A stretch of 64,000 nucleotides of DNA from DSNY01 sp964539745 (GTDB lineage Bacteria; Pseudomonadota; Gammaproteobacteria; Burkholderiales; Burkholderiaceae_F). Below are positions 1 through 9,277 of the stretch, in pieces. Both the position numbers and the translations under genes were made by a program. The notes below the pieces were generated by a model. It worked only from the letters and a program-made list of their open reading frames with translations. It was not told the DNA's origin and made no database searches. Numbering within the stretch: position 1 is the first letter of the stretch; the number at the start of each line of letters is the position of its first letter. The stretch covers positions 19,796-83,795 of the forward strand of contig CAZIJU010000004.1 in assembly GCA_964539745.1 (NCBI GenBank). The letters are read 5' to 3'.

Positions 1-551
1 GAGTAGTAGTAGCTCGCCTGCTCGGGCTTCGGCCCCTTGCGCGAGAAGCCGGCTTCGCCCTGCAGCAGGATCGGCTGCGTCGGCCGGGCATTGAAGCGCA
101 GCGCGAAACCGCGCGCGGCGATCGCGGACTCGTAGACGCCGTCGCTGCGGCGGCGGAAGGTCCAGCGGTCGAGCGCGACGTCGGTGTCGCCTTCGGCGGC
201 GCGCGCCACGCCGAAGCCTTCGCGCGCGATCCGCTGGTCGTGCAACAGCGCGCCGCGCGCCGGATCGGCGATCGCGGCGTGCGCGATGATCAACTGATGC
301 GCGGCGAACCGGCTCGGATTGGCCGGATCGATCGGCGTGCGTGTGCGGAAGAACGTCACCTGGAAGCCGAGCGGCGGCGTCGCATCGAGCCAGCCGGTCA
401 GGTACCACCACTCGATCCGGTAGTCCGGATGCGCGCCGTGATCGCGCGGAAAGACCAGGGGGCGCGGCGTCACCACCGGAGATTCGACCGCAGCGCGCGC
501 GGCGAACGGCAGCGCGGCGCCGGCGAGCAGAAGGTGGCGGCGGGTCAGCAT
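1..551 (-). CDS. CrtC/AttH-like secreted protein (partial, 3' end outside window)
   Basis: About 183 N-terminal residues are visible; the reading frame stays open to the window edge. It starts with a twin-arginine-like signal (TRRHLLLAGAALPF), followed by a mature part with HPDYRIEWWYLTGWL and GFQVTFFR. These are hallmarks of the carotenoid 1,2-hydratase/AttH lipocalin-like family, often annotated as predicted secreted hydrolase. The gene follows an FtsX-type permease and its ATPase in the same direction, and this trio recurs in proteobacteria, so it probably acts in the periplasm with that transporter, perhaps on a lipid. True carotenoid hydration is unlikely from context. The substrate is not known. 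Confidence 0.8.
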   Translation of the reverse strand, partial: MLTRRHLLLAGAALPFAARAAVESPVVTPRPLVFPRDHGAHPDYRIEWWYLTGWLDATPPLGFQVTFFRTRTPIDPANPSRFAAHQLIIAHAAIADPARGALLHDQRIAREGFGVARAAEGDTDVALDRWTFRRRSDGVYESAIAARGFALRFNARPTQPILLQGEAGFSRKGPKPEQASYYY

Positions 552-566
552 GGAAGTACGGTGTTC

Positions 567-631
567 ACCACCGAGGCACGGAGGCACGGAGAAGTGCATT
601 GTTCTTTCGGTGCCCTCGGTGCCTCGGTGGT
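567..631. repeat. Intergenic inverted repeat (hairpin)
   Basis: The left arm ACCACCGAGGCA and the right arm TGCCTCGGTGGT are perfect reverse complements, and the inner sequence carries further GGCACGGAG / TCGGTGCCCTCGG pairing. It fills the gap between the permease stop and the next gene of the same operon. There is no T-tract, so it looks more like a dispersed palindromic extragenic element than an intrinsic terminator. It could stabilise or separate the two parts of the transcript. Confidence 0.7.
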
Positions 632-647
632 TCGGCGCCTGTTCCGC

Positions 648-3215
648 CTACCAGTCTTCCCGAACGGCGAGCACGGCTTCGCCGGAGACGGCGCGCCGGC
701 CGGCGACGACGGCCGTCGCCGCGGCTGCGGCGAGCAGCGCGGCGATCAACCCGAGCACGAGCACCGCGGGAAGCCGGAAGTCCATCGTCCAGTGGAACGA
801 CTGCGGGTTGACGATGTCGACCAGCACCCAGGCGACGGTCAATCCGGCAGCGAGCCCGAGCGCGATCGCCAGCAGCGTCACCAGCAGCCCTTCGAGCGCG
901 AGCAGCGCGAGGATCTCGCCGCGCGTCACGCCGACGTGCCGCAGCATGCCGAACTCGCGCGTGCGCGCGATCGCCTGCGCGGAGAACGTCGCCGCGATGC
1001 CCGTCAGTCCGATGAAGATCGCCGCGGTCTCCAGCACGTAGGTCACCGCGAAGCTGCGGTCGAAGATGCGCAGGCTGATCGCGCGGATCTCGCCCGGCTC
1101 GTGAAAATCGGCCGCAGCCGCGTCGAGCCTGCCCGCGAGCTCGCGGATCACTTGCGCGGCGTTGGCGCCCGGCTTCAGCCATAGCGCCGCTTCGGTGCGC
1201 GAGGTATCGCCACTGGCGCGCTCGTAGTCTTCGATGTCGACGACGATCGCTCCGAACTGCCGCGCGTAGTCGCGCCACACGCCGGCGACGGCGAAGCGTT
1301 GCGCGCGTCCCGCGATCGGCAGCTCGATCTCGCCGCCGATCTTTGCGCCGTACAGATCGACGATCGCCTCCGACACCCACGCCGGCGGCGGCATGCCTTC
1401 GCGCCACGCGAGGCTGGGACCGGTCAGCGGGATCGTGCGGATCGGGTTTGCGCGGTCGACCGGCCGCGCAATCAGCGTCACCGGTGCACGCGTGGCGTCG
1501 AGCGAGATCTTCAGGTTGCGCGTGAAGTCGGCGCGCGCCACCGCAGGGTGCGAAGCGAGGGTGGCCAGATCGCGCGCAGAAAACGCCGCGGTGGTCACGC
1601 CTGACGTCGCCAGCGGCGCCGCGCGCACGTAGATGTCGGCCGGCAGCACGCGGTCGAGCCAATCGTCGACCGAGTGGCGAAAGCTCGCGACCATCGTCGC
1701 CATCGCGACCATCAGCGCGAACGACGCGACGATGCCTGCTGCGCCGATCGCGGCAAAGCGCGGCGTGGCCGCCAGCCGCGTGGCCGCCAGCCACCAGGGT
1801 GCAGCCGCGGCGGGCAGCGCGCGCCGCTGCAGCGCGCGCGCGAGCGGACCGAAGACGTGCGGCGCGATCGAAGGCTTGAGCAGGATCGCTGCGACCAGCA
1901 GCAGCGCGATCGCGACGTACGCGGCGATCGGCATGCCGGCGATCGGCGGCGCGGTGAGCAGCGCCGCAGCGGCCGCGAGCAGCGCCAAGCCCGGCCACGC
2001 GCGCTGCGGTGTCGCGTCGGCATCGAGCCCGCTGCCAGCCTTCAGCGCCGGCGCCGGTGTGGCCTGCGCCGCTTCGCGCGCGGGCAGCCAGCCGCCCGCG
2101 ACGGCTGCCGCGACACCGAGCGCAAAGAAACCGGCGGCGTTCAGCGGGTCGAAGACCAGCGCAGGCTCGATTCCGGTGAAGAAACCACCGCCCAGATCGC
2201 CCCCGAGGATGCGCAGCGCCGCCGCAGCCACCGCCAGCCCCGCGAGCACGCCGAGCGCGCTGCCCGCCGCGCCGAACGCGGTCGACTCGAGCACGAGCAG
2301 CCGCTCGACTTCGCCGCGGGTCATGCCGATGACGCGCAGGAACGCGAGCTGCGTGCGCCGCGCCGCGACCCCCTGCGACTGCAGCGAATAGACGAGGAAG
2401 GCCCCGGTGAAAAGCGCCACCAGCGCGAGCACGTTCAGGTTGACGCGATAGGCGCGCGACAGATTCGATACGCGCGCGGCCGCTTCGTCTGCGCGCACGA
2501 CCTGAACGCCAAACGGCAGATTCAGTCGCCGCGCGAGCGCCGCGATGTCGGCGCCGGGCGCAAGCCGCACATCGATTCGGGTGAGCCGCCCGAGCCGGTC
2601 GAAGCGCCATTGCGCGAAGGCGATGTCCATCGAACCGACGATCTGCCCGGCGCGCGCGCCTGGAAGCCGGCCGGCTACCCGCAGCCGCTCGATGCGGCCG
2701 CCGACCTGCACCGCGATCGCATCGCCCGGCGCGAGCTGCAGCCATTCGAGCGCGGCGGGCGAAAGATAAAGCCCGTCGTCGAGCAGCGCGAAGCGCGCAT
2801 CGGCGACGACCGCTTCGTCGGGCTCGCCGATCGTCTGCGGGGCGAGCAGTGCGGCGCGCAGCATGTCGATGCCGAGGATCGCGAGCGGCCTGCCGCGCAG
2901 CCGCGCCGGTTCGACGAGCGCCGCTTCGATTTCGAGCACCGGGTTGGCCAGCTCCACCGCGGGGTCGCGCAGCACATCGGCGTAGATGCGCTCGTCGAAC
3001 CCGCCCAACGCGCCGGGTGCGCCGACGATCGACGCATCGGCCTGGCCGCTCGCCTGCCGCACGGCCGACGAAAACTCCGCCAGCGCCGAGGTGTTGATCA
3101 GGTGCACCGCGTAGCCGAGCGTGACGCCGATCGCGATCGCGACGATCTGCACGACCGCGCGCAGCGGATGCGCGCGTGCGTAACCGCCGATCACGTGGCG
3201 CAGCAGCCAGCTCAT
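648..3215 (-). CDS. FtsX/MacB-like ABC transporter permease
   Basis: The 855-residue protein begins MSWLLRHVIGGYARAHPLRA. It has an N-terminal membrane anchor, a large periplasmic region, then several hydrophobic helices and a second copy of the same plan, as in double-FtsX permeases of export or lipoprotein-release transporters. It ends in LAVREDW, a tail common in this family. The start codon overlaps the stop of the upstream ATPase gene (ATGA), so the two are translationally coupled. It forms the membrane part of a transporter with that ATPase, and the downstream CrtC/AttH-like protein is the likely periplasmic partner. Confidence 0.9.
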   Translation of the reverse strand: MSWLLRHVIGGYARAHPLRAVVQIVAIAIGVTLGYAVHLINTSALAEFSSAVRQASGQADASIVGAPGALGGFDERIYADVLRDPAVELANPVLEIEAALVEPARLRGRPLAILGIDMLRAALLAPQTIGEPDEAVVADARFALLDDGLYLSPAALEWLQLAPGDAIAVQVGGRIERLRVAGRLPGARAGQIVGSMDIAFAQWRFDRLGRLTRIDVRLAPGADIAALARRLNLPFGVQVVRADEAAARVSNLSRAYRVNLNVLALVALFTGAFLVYSLQSQGVAARRTQLAFLRVIGMTRGEVERLLVLESTAFGAAGSALGVLAGLAVAAAALRILGGDLGGGFFTGIEPALVFDPLNAAGFFALGVAAAVAGGWLPAREAAQATPAPALKAGSGLDADATPQRAWPGLALLAAAAALLTAPPIAGMPIAAYVAIALLLVAAILLKPSIAPHVFGPLARALQRRALPAAAAPWWLAATRLAATPRFAAIGAAGIVASFALMVAMATMVASFRHSVDDWLDRVLPADIYVRAAPLATSGVTTAAFSARDLATLASHPAVARADFTRNLKISLDATRAPVTLIARPVDRANPIRTIPLTGPSLAWREGMPPPAWVSEAIVDLYGAKIGGEIELPIAGRAQRFAVAGVWRDYARQFGAIVVDIEDYERASGDTSRTEAALWLKPGANAAQVIRELAGRLDAAAADFHEPGEIRAISLRIFDRSFAVTYVLETAAIFIGLTGIAATFSAQAIARTREFGMLRHVGVTRGEILALLALEGLLVTLLAIALGLAAGLTVAWVLVDIVNPQSFHWTMDFRLPAVLVLGLIAALLAAAAATAVVAGRRAVSGEAVLAVREDW

Positions 3216-3910
3216 ACGGTGCGCGTCCCCCGTCGGGCGTCTGCCGCCGGCCGCGAGACCTCGTGCAGCCTGCCGCGCTCCAGCCGCAGCACGCGGTCGG
3301 CGGTCGACGCGGCGTGCGGCGAATGCGTGACGAGGATGCCGGTCGCGCCGCGCTCTTTGATCGTGCGTGCGAGAAGCTGCAGCACGCCGCCGGCGGTCTC
3401 CGGATCGAGGTTGCCGGTCGGCTCGTCCGCCAGTACGAGCGCGGGCCGGTGCACGAGCGCGCGCGCCAGCGCCACGCGCTGCAACTCGCCGCCGGACAGT
3501 TCGCGCGGCCACGATGCGCCGCGCTCGCCGAGCCCGACCGCAGCGAGCAGATCGTCCACGCGGGCAGCGCGTTCGCCCGGCGCCACACCGAGCAGCACGA
3601 GCGGCAGCTCGACGTTCTGCGCGACCGTCAGGTGCGGAAGGATGTGGAAGGCCTGGAACACGAAACCGATCTTCGTCCGGCGCAGCCGGGTCCTGGCGTC
3701 TTCGTCAAGCTGATTCAGAACCTCGCCGCCGATCTCGATGCGTCCGGCGTCGGGGACGTCCAGACCGGCGATCAGGTTCAGCAGCGTCGACTTGCCGGCA
3801 CCCGACTCGCCGACGATCGCGACGTATTCCCCGCCCGCCAGCTCGAGGTCGAGGCCGTCGAGGATCGGGCGCTGGCCGAAGCGTTTGGCAAGCCCCGCGA
3901 TGCGCAGCAT
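3212..3910 (-). CDS. ABC transporter ATP-binding protein (LolD/MacB type)
   Basis: A 232-residue ATPase with Walker A GESGAGKST (residues 34-42), Q-loop FVFQAFHILPHLTV, signature LSGGELQR, Walker B LVLADEPT and the switch histidine in VTHSPHAA. The EPTGNLD run is typical of the MacB/LolD/FtsE subgroup that works with FtsX-like permeases. I start at the ATG encoding MLRIAGLAKRFG, because the frame upstream of it runs through the divergent ilvA gene. It powers the permease encoded immediately downstream. Confidence 0.92.
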   Translation of the reverse strand: MLRIAGLAKRFGQRPILDGLDLELAGGEYVAIVGESGAGKSTLLNLIAGLDVPDAGRIEIGGEVLNQLDEDARTRLRRTKIGFVFQAFHILPHLTVAQNVELPLVLLGVAPGERAARVDDLLAAVGLGERGASWPRELSGGELQRVALARALVHRPALVLADEPTGNLDPETAGGVLQLLARTIKERGATGILVTHSPHAASTADRVLRLERGRLHEVSRPAADARRGTRTV

Positions 3911-3961
3911 GAACCGATTGTACGGAGCCTCGCTACACTGCCGCGTCCGCCGGGGAACGCG

Positions 3962-5182
3962 ATGAACACGACACCGAGCATCACCGTCGAAGACGTCCGC
4001 CGCGCCGCCGACCGGTTGCGCGGTCAGATCGAAAGCACGCCGTGCCTGCACTCGCGCACGCTGTCGCAGATCGCCGGCGCAGAGGTGTACCTGAAGTTCG
4101 AAAACCTGCAGTTCACCGCGAGCTTCAAGGAGCGCGGCGCGTACAACCGCATGAACCGGCTCACCGCCGAGGAGCGCGCGCGCGGCGTGATCGCGGTGTC
4201 GGCGGGCAACCACGCGCAGGGGGTCGCGTATCACGCGCAGCGGATGGGCGTGCCGGCCGTGATCGTGATGCCCAAGTTCACGCCGATGGTCAAGATCGAA
4301 CGCACGCGCGGCTTCGGCGCGCAGATCGTGCTGGTCGGCGAGTCGTTCGACGACACCAAGGCCGAGGCGGCGCGCATCGCGGCCGAACGCGGGCTGACGA
4401 TGGTGCACCCGTACGACGACCCCGACGTGATCGCCGGTCAGGGCACCGTGGCGCTCGAGATGCTCGCCGCGCAGCCGCAGCTCGACTGCCTGTGCGTGCC
4501 GATCGGCGGCGGCGGACTGATCTCGGGCGTGGCGATCGCCGCCCGTGCGATGAAGCCGGACATCGAAATCGTCGGCGTTCAGGCCGAGCACTTTCCCGCG
4601 ATGTACGCGCTGTTCAAGGGCTTGGCGCTACCGTCGGCCAACGCGACGCTCGCCGAGGGCATCGCGGTGAAGTCGCCGGGGCTTCTCACGCGCGAGATCG
4701 TCAAGCGGCTGGTCGCCGACATCGTGCTCGTCTCCGAAGGCGACATCGAGCACGCGATCGTGCTGCTGCTGGAGATCGAAAAGACGGTCGTCGAAGGCGC
4801 GGGCGCGGCGGCGCTGGCGGCGGTGATCCGCCACCGCAGCCGCTTCGCGGGCCGGCGGGTCGGACTGATTCTCACCGGCGGCAACATCGATCCGATGATG
4901 CTCGCCGACATCATCGAGCGAGGCATGGTGCGCGCCGGGCGCCTGGCGCGCATCCGTGTGGCCACGCGCGACGTGCCGGGCGAACTGGCGCGCGCCGCGA
5001 CGATCGTCGGCCGGACGGGTGCCAACATCGAGGAAGTCGAGCACCAGCGCGCGTTCACGACGCTGCCCGCGCAGAACGCGCAGCTCGAAATGGTGCTGCA
5101 GACGCGCGGCCCCGAGCACATCGAAGAAGTGCTGCGCGCGCTGCGCGAGGCGGGACTGCAGGCGGAGCTGGATACGTACTGA
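3962..5182 (+). CDS. ilvA: Threonine ammonia-lyase with C-terminal ACT domain
   Basis: The 406-residue PLP enzyme converts L-threonine to 2-oxobutanoate and ammonia, the first step towards isoleucine. The PLP lysine lies in SFKERGA (K56), and the phosphate-binding glycine loop is PIGGGGLISG. Residues from about 330 form a single ACT domain (RIRVATRDVPGELARAATIVG), typical of the shorter, about 400-residue enzymes with one ACT domain. It stands alone and divergent from the ABC transporter. ilvD lies 20 kb away. The catabolic label tdcB is an alternative that sequence alone does not exclude. Confidence 0.92.
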   Translation: MNTTPSITVEDVRRAADRLRGQIESTPCLHSRTLSQIAGAEVYLKFENLQFTASFKERGAYNRMNRLTAEERARGVIAVSAGNHAQGVAYHAQRMGVPAVIVMPKFTPMVKIERTRGFGAQIVLVGESFDDTKAEAARIAAERGLTMVHPYDDPDVIAGQGTVALEMLAAQPQLDCLCVPIGGGGLISGVAIAARAMKPDIEIVGVQAEHFPAMYALFKGLALPSANATLAEGIAVKSPGLLTREIVKRLVADIVLVSEGDIEHAIVLLLEIEKTVVEGAGAAALAAVIRHRSRFAGRRVGLILTGGNIDPMMLADIIERGMVRAGRLARIRVATRDVPGELARAATIVGRTGANIEEVEHQRAFTTLPAQNAQLEMVLQTRGPEHIEEVLRALREAGLQAELDTY

Positions 5183-5202
5183 CGGCGGCGCCTGCGCGCC
5201 CT

Positions 5203-6132
5203 TCAGATCCGTTCGCCGACGAACGCCATCAAGCGCGCGAATGCGTCGGGCGCGAACGGATCGACGATCGCCGCATCCTTCATCGACCGCAGCCAGGTGA
5301 TCTGCCGCTTGGCAAGCTGGCGCGTTGCGGCGATCGCCGCCGCGCGAAACGCCGCGAACGGCGTCGCCTGCGCGAGATGCTGCCACGCCTGGCGATAGCC
5401 GACGGCGCGCAGCGACGACAAGTCGGGGCTCAGGTCGCCGCGCGCCATCAGCACACGCACTTCGTCGAGGAAGCCTGCGGCGAGCATGGCATCGAAGCGG
5501 CGCTCGATCCGCCGGTGCAATTCGGCGCGATTGGCAGGTATGAGCGCGATCGTCGCGAGCGCGAGTGCCGGCTTCTGCGGATTGGCCTGCAACTGCGACA
5601 GCGGCACACCGGTGAGTTCGAACACTTCGAGCGCGCGCTGAATGCGCTGGCTGTCGTTCGGCGGCAGGCGCTGTGCGGTCGCCGGGTCGACGCGCGCAAG
5701 CCGCGCGTGCAACCCGGGCCAGCCGATCTCGCGCGCGCGCGCTTCGATCCGCGCGCGCACTTCGCGGTCCGCCGGGGGCAGCGCGCTCAGCCCCTCGCGC
5801 AGCGCTTTGGCGTACAGCATCGTGCCGCCGACGACGAGCGGCAGCCGGCCGCGCGCGCGGATCTCGCCGATCGCGAGCGTCGCGTCGCGGACGAAGTCGG
5901 CGGCCGAGTAGGGTTCGGACGGATCGCGCAGATCGATCAGATGGTGCGGCACCTGTGCGCGCTCGGTCGCGCTCGGCTTGGCGGTACCGATGTCCATGCC
6001 GCGGTACACCTGAGCGGAGTCGACCGAAACGATCTCGAGCGCGAGCTCGCGCGCAAGCTGCATCGCGAGTGCGCTCTTGCCGCAGGCGGTGGGGCCGAGC
6101 AGCAGGATCGCGTCAACCGTGCTGCGCGACAT
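5203..6132 (-). CDS. miaA: tRNA dimethylallyltransferase
   Basis: The 309-residue protein has the P-loop GPTACGKS (residues 13-20), VDSAQVYRGMDIGTAKP and HHLIDLRDPSEPYSAADF, all diagnostic of MiaA. It adds a dimethylallyl group to A37 of tRNAs that read UNN codons, acting in the cytoplasm. The first 20 bases overlap the end of the upstream MFS gene, so it is the last gene of a mutL-MFS-miaA operon. In many proteobacteria miaA follows mutL directly. Here a transporter lies between them. Confidence 0.95.
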   Translation of the reverse strand: MSRSTVDAILLLGPTACGKSALAMQLARELALEIVSVDSAQVYRGMDIGTAKPSATERAQVPHHLIDLRDPSEPYSAADFVRDATLAIGEIRARGRLPLVVGGTMLYAKALREGLSALPPADREVRARIEARAREIGWPGLHARLARVDPATAQRLPPNDSQRIQRALEVFELTGVPLSQLQANPQKPALALATIALIPANRAELHRRIERRFDAMLAAGFLDEVRVLMARGDLSPDLSSLRAVGYRQAWQHLAQATPFAAFRAAAIAATRQLAKRQITWLRSMKDAAIVDPFAPDAFARLMAFVGERI

Positions 6133-7339
6133 TGCCGTGGCGGCGGACGAGGGTCGAAGCGATCAGCGCCGACGCGAGCGACGTCGCGCAGATCGTCAGC
6201 GTCAGCGGATAGACCGTGCCGTTGTAGCTCGCGCCGATCCAGAAGCCGACGAGCGAGGCGATCGCCATCATCGTGAAGCCCATCAGCGCGGCGGCCGCGC
6301 CGGCGGTCTTCGGAAACGGCGCGACCGCGCCCGACTGCGCGGGCGGCTGGATCATCCCGTGCGCGATGCCGTAGAAGAACATCGGCACGACGATCGAAGC
6401 GGGCACGTGCGCGCCGACCGCCGCGAGCAGCGCCATCGTCAAGCCGGCGGCGGCCTGCAGCGACGCGCCGGCGTAGACGGTGCGCTGCAGCCCGTGCGCG
6501 ACGACGAGCTTTCGGCAGACGAGCGTGCCGACCAGGTAGCCGGCGACCATCGTCGAAAACGAAAAACCGTAAGCGGTCGTCGACACGCCGAGCACGCGGA
6601 TCAGCACGAACGACGAACCGGAGATGAATGCGAACAGCCCCGCGTAGGTGGCGGAGGCCGACAGCGTGTAGGCGCGAAACGCCGGCGAGCGGGCGATTTC
6701 GGCGTAGGCGCGCATCATCGGCGCGAGCCGCAGCGCCTGCGGGTTGCGGTGCAGGTTCGTTTCCCGGAGCTTCAGCGCCGCGGCGATCGCAAGAAGCAGC
6801 GAAAATCCCGCGAGCAGCGCGAACGCCGAGCGCCAGCCGAATGCGACGTACAGATATGCACCCAGCACGGGACCGATCAGCGGCGCGAAGCTCATGATCG
6901 TCGCCGCGGCGGCGAGCAGGCGTGCGCCCTCGGTCGGCGAGTACAGGTCACGCACCAGACCGCGCGCGCCGACCAGGCACGAACACGCGCCGACCGCCTG
7001 CAGCAGGCGCGCGGCGATCAGCACGGCGATCGAAGGCGCCAGCATCGCGAGCACGCTCGCGCCGCAGTAGACGAGCGCGCCTGCGACGATCACCGGATAG
7101 CGGCCGTAGCGGTCCGATACCGGCCCGGCGACGAGCTGCCAGGCGCCGAACGCGGCGACGAAGATCGACAGCGTCCACTGCACGGTGACGACGCTCGTTT
7201 CGAAGTACGCGGCAATGCCCGGCAGCGTCGGCAGGTACAGATCGGTCGCCAGCGGCTGCAGCATCGACAGCCCGGCGGTGAACCACAGCACCGTCGTCGC
7301 GGTGAGCCCCGCGGCGTGCAGGCGGACGCTGCTCGTCAT
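6113..7339 (-). CDS. Bcr/CflA family multidrug MFS transporter
   Basis: The 408-residue inner-membrane protein has about twelve hydrophobic helices. It has the features of the drug-resistance branch of the major facilitator superfamily: LQPLATDLYLPTLP near the N-terminus, the loop motif GPVSDRYGRYPVI, and LVRDLYSP after the fourth helix. Bcr/CflA members export drugs such as bicyclomycin or chloramphenicol, but the substrate here is unknown. The start codon overlaps the mutL stop (ATGA), and the 3' end overlaps miaA, so it depends on the mutL transcript. Confidence 0.88.
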   Translation of the reverse strand: MTSSVRLHAAGLTATTVLWFTAGLSMLQPLATDLYLPTLPGIAAYFETSVVTVQWTLSIFVAAFGAWQLVAGPVSDRYGRYPVIVAGALVYCGASVLAMLAPSIAVLIAARLLQAVGACSCLVGARGLVRDLYSPTEGARLLAAAATIMSFAPLIGPVLGAYLYVAFGWRSAFALLAGFSLLLAIAAALKLRETNLHRNPQALRLAPMMRAYAEIARSPAFRAYTLSASATYAGLFAFISGSSFVLIRVLGVSTTAYGFSFSTMVAGYLVGTLVCRKLVVAHGLQRTVYAGASLQAAAGLTMALLAAVGAHVPASIVVPMFFYGIAHGMIQPPAQSGAVAPFPKTAGAAAALMGFTMMAIASLVGFWIGASYNGTVYPLTLTICATSLASALIASTLVRRHGNVAQHG

Positions 7340-9120
7340 CGTCCGCGCAGGAAGAGCTTGTCCAGTTCGGCGATCGAAAGCTGGACCCAGGTCGGTCGGC
7401 CGTGGTTGCACTGGTCGGCGCGTTCGGTCGCCTCCATCTCGCGCAGCAGCGCGTTCATCTCGTCGAGCGTCAGCCTGCGGTTCGCGCGCACCGCGCCGTG
7501 GCAGGCGAGCGTGGCGAGCAGCTCGTTGCGATGCTCGGTCAGCACGCGCGAGCCGCCGTAGTCCCTCAGATCGCGCAGCACGTCGCGCGCAAGCCGCGCG
7601 CCGTCGGCGCCGGCGAGCAGCGCAGGCACCGCGCGCAGCGCAAGCTGCGTCGGCGCCGCCGGCGCCAGATCGAGCCCGACCGCCGAGAGTGTGTCCGCGT
7701 GTTCTTCGGCGGTCGCGACGTCGAGCGCGTCGGCGGCGAAGATCTGCGGGATCAACAGCCGCTGCTGCGGGATCGTGCGCGCGTCGAGCTGGCGCTTGAG
7801 CTTTTCGTAGACGATGCGCTCGTGCGCGGCGTGCATGTCGACGAGCACCAGCCCCGCGCGATTCTGCGCGAGCACGTAGATGCCGGCGAGCTGCGCGAGT
7901 GCGATGCCGAGCGGGAAGTCTTCTCCGTCCTCCGCCGTCGGCGCTGCAGTAGCGTGGCGCTCGGCCGCCGGCGCGAGCATCGCCAGGTATTCGGCGACCG
8001 GCTGCGCGATGCCGAGCGTCGGCTGCCCTGCGCGTTGCGGCCACGGCGCCCGCGGGATCGACGGCGCGGCCTGCGTGTCGATCCGCACCGCCGCCACGCC
8101 CTCGGTCTGTACGAGCGGTGCCAGCGTCTGCTGCACCGCGTGCAGCACGAACTGATGCACGGCCTGCGAATCGCGAAAACGCACCTCGATCTTGGTCGGG
8201 TGCACGTTGAGGTCGACGCGCGTCGGGTCGATGTCGAGGAACAGCGCGTACATCGGCTGCGACTGGCCGTGCAGCACGTCCGCGTAGGCCGCACGCACCG
8301 CGTGCGCGAGCACCTTGTCGCGGACGTAGCGGCCGTTGACGTAGAAGTACTGGCTGTCGGCGCGCGCGCGCGCCGCGGTCGGCAGCCCGACCCAGCCGCG
8401 CAGCCGGATCGCGCCCGCCTGCGCGTCGACCGCGCGACTGGCGCCGGCGAATTCCGTCGGCATCAACGCCGTCGCCCGTTCCTGCAGCGTGGCCGACGGC
8501 AGATCGCGCACGACGCGGCCTTCGTGCGCGACGGTGAATGCGACCGCGGGATGCGCGGCGGCGATGCGTTCGACCTGCGCGATGCAGTGGCCCAGTTCGG
8601 TCGCTTCGGCGCGCAGGAACTTGCGGCGCGCGGGCGTCTTGAAGAACAGATCGGCGACTTCGACGCGCGTACCGGGTGCGCCAGCCGCCGGCACGATCGC
8701 GCCGGATTCGCCTTCGATGCGGAAAGCGCTCGGCGCGTCCGGCGTGCGCGACGTGATGCTGACGGCGGCCACGGAAGCGATCGCCGCCAGCGCCTCGCCG
8801 CGAAAGCCGAGCGAGCGCACCGACTCCAGCTCCTGCAGGCTCGCGATCTTGCTCGTCGCGTGGCGCGCGAGCGCCAGCGGCAACTCTTCGCGCGGGATGC
8901 CGCAGCCGTCGTCGGTCACCGTCACGCGCCGCACGCCGCCGCCGTCGAGACGTACGTCGATGCGCGTCGCGCCGGCGTCGATCGCGTTTTCGACGAGTTC
9001 CTTGACGATCGATGCCGGCCGCTCGACGACCTCGCCGGCGGCGATCTGGCTGATCAGCGGATCCGGCAACGGGCGGATCGCGCGCCGCGTCGGCAACGGC
9101 GCAATCGGCGGCGAGGACAT
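7336..9120 (-). CDS. mutL: DNA mismatch repair protein MutL
   Basis: The 594-residue GHKL ATPase couples MutS mismatch recognition to strand removal. Residues 22-50 hold the N-box (ISQIAAGEVVERPASIVKEL, then VENAIDAG). DDGCGI and GFRGEAL follow, giving the ATP-binding site. The C-terminal dimerisation domain ends with CHGAVRANRRLTLDEMNALL and NHGRPTW. No endonuclease motif DQHAxxExxxxE is seen; the related stretch reads DMHAAHERIVYEK, the usual form outside the endonuclease-active set. The ATG chosen gives the normal MutL N-terminus; the frame extends further upstream but without family similarity. Confidence 0.95.
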   Translation of the reverse strand: MSSPPIAPLPTRRAIRPLPDPLISQIAAGEVVERPASIVKELVENAIDAGATRIDVRLDGGGVRRVTVTDDGCGIPREELPLALARHATSKIASLQELESVRSLGFRGEALAAIASVAAVSITSRTPDAPSAFRIEGESGAIVPAAGAPGTRVEVADLFFKTPARRKFLRAEATELGHCIAQVERIAAAHPAVAFTVAHEGRVVRDLPSATLQERATALMPTEFAGASRAVDAQAGAIRLRGWVGLPTAARARADSQYFYVNGRYVRDKVLAHAVRAAYADVLHGQSQPMYALFLDIDPTRVDLNVHPTKIEVRFRDSQAVHQFVLHAVQQTLAPLVQTEGVAAVRIDTQAAPSIPRAPWPQRAGQPTLGIAQPVAEYLAMLAPAAERHATAAPTAEDGEDFPLGIALAQLAGIYVLAQNRAGLVLVDMHAAHERIVYEKLKRQLDARTIPQQRLLIPQIFAADALDVATAEEHADTLSAVGLDLAPAAPTQLALRAVPALLAGADGARLARDVLRDLRDYGGSRVLTEHRNELLATLACHGAVRANRRLTLDEMNALLREMEATERADQCNHGRPTWVQLSIAELDKLFLRGR

Positions 9121-9277
9121 GCGACGGATTATAGGAAGCGCTCCGCCTGCGCCCCGCGTGCAATCCCGGGTGGCGGATCCACTTCCCTCGCGTATGATCC
9201 GCGAGCTTCCCGATCGCTCACCGCCCGTCCCGCTGCCGACCGCGGACGGGCGCCGAAACCCGCCGCGCACGCAACCG

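Noticed and set aside
565..3588. Very long open frames on the strand or phase opposite real genes, here and in many places
   Set aside because: They are Arg/Ala/Pro-rich shadows caused by high GC content. The accepted gene in each place has domains and good starts.
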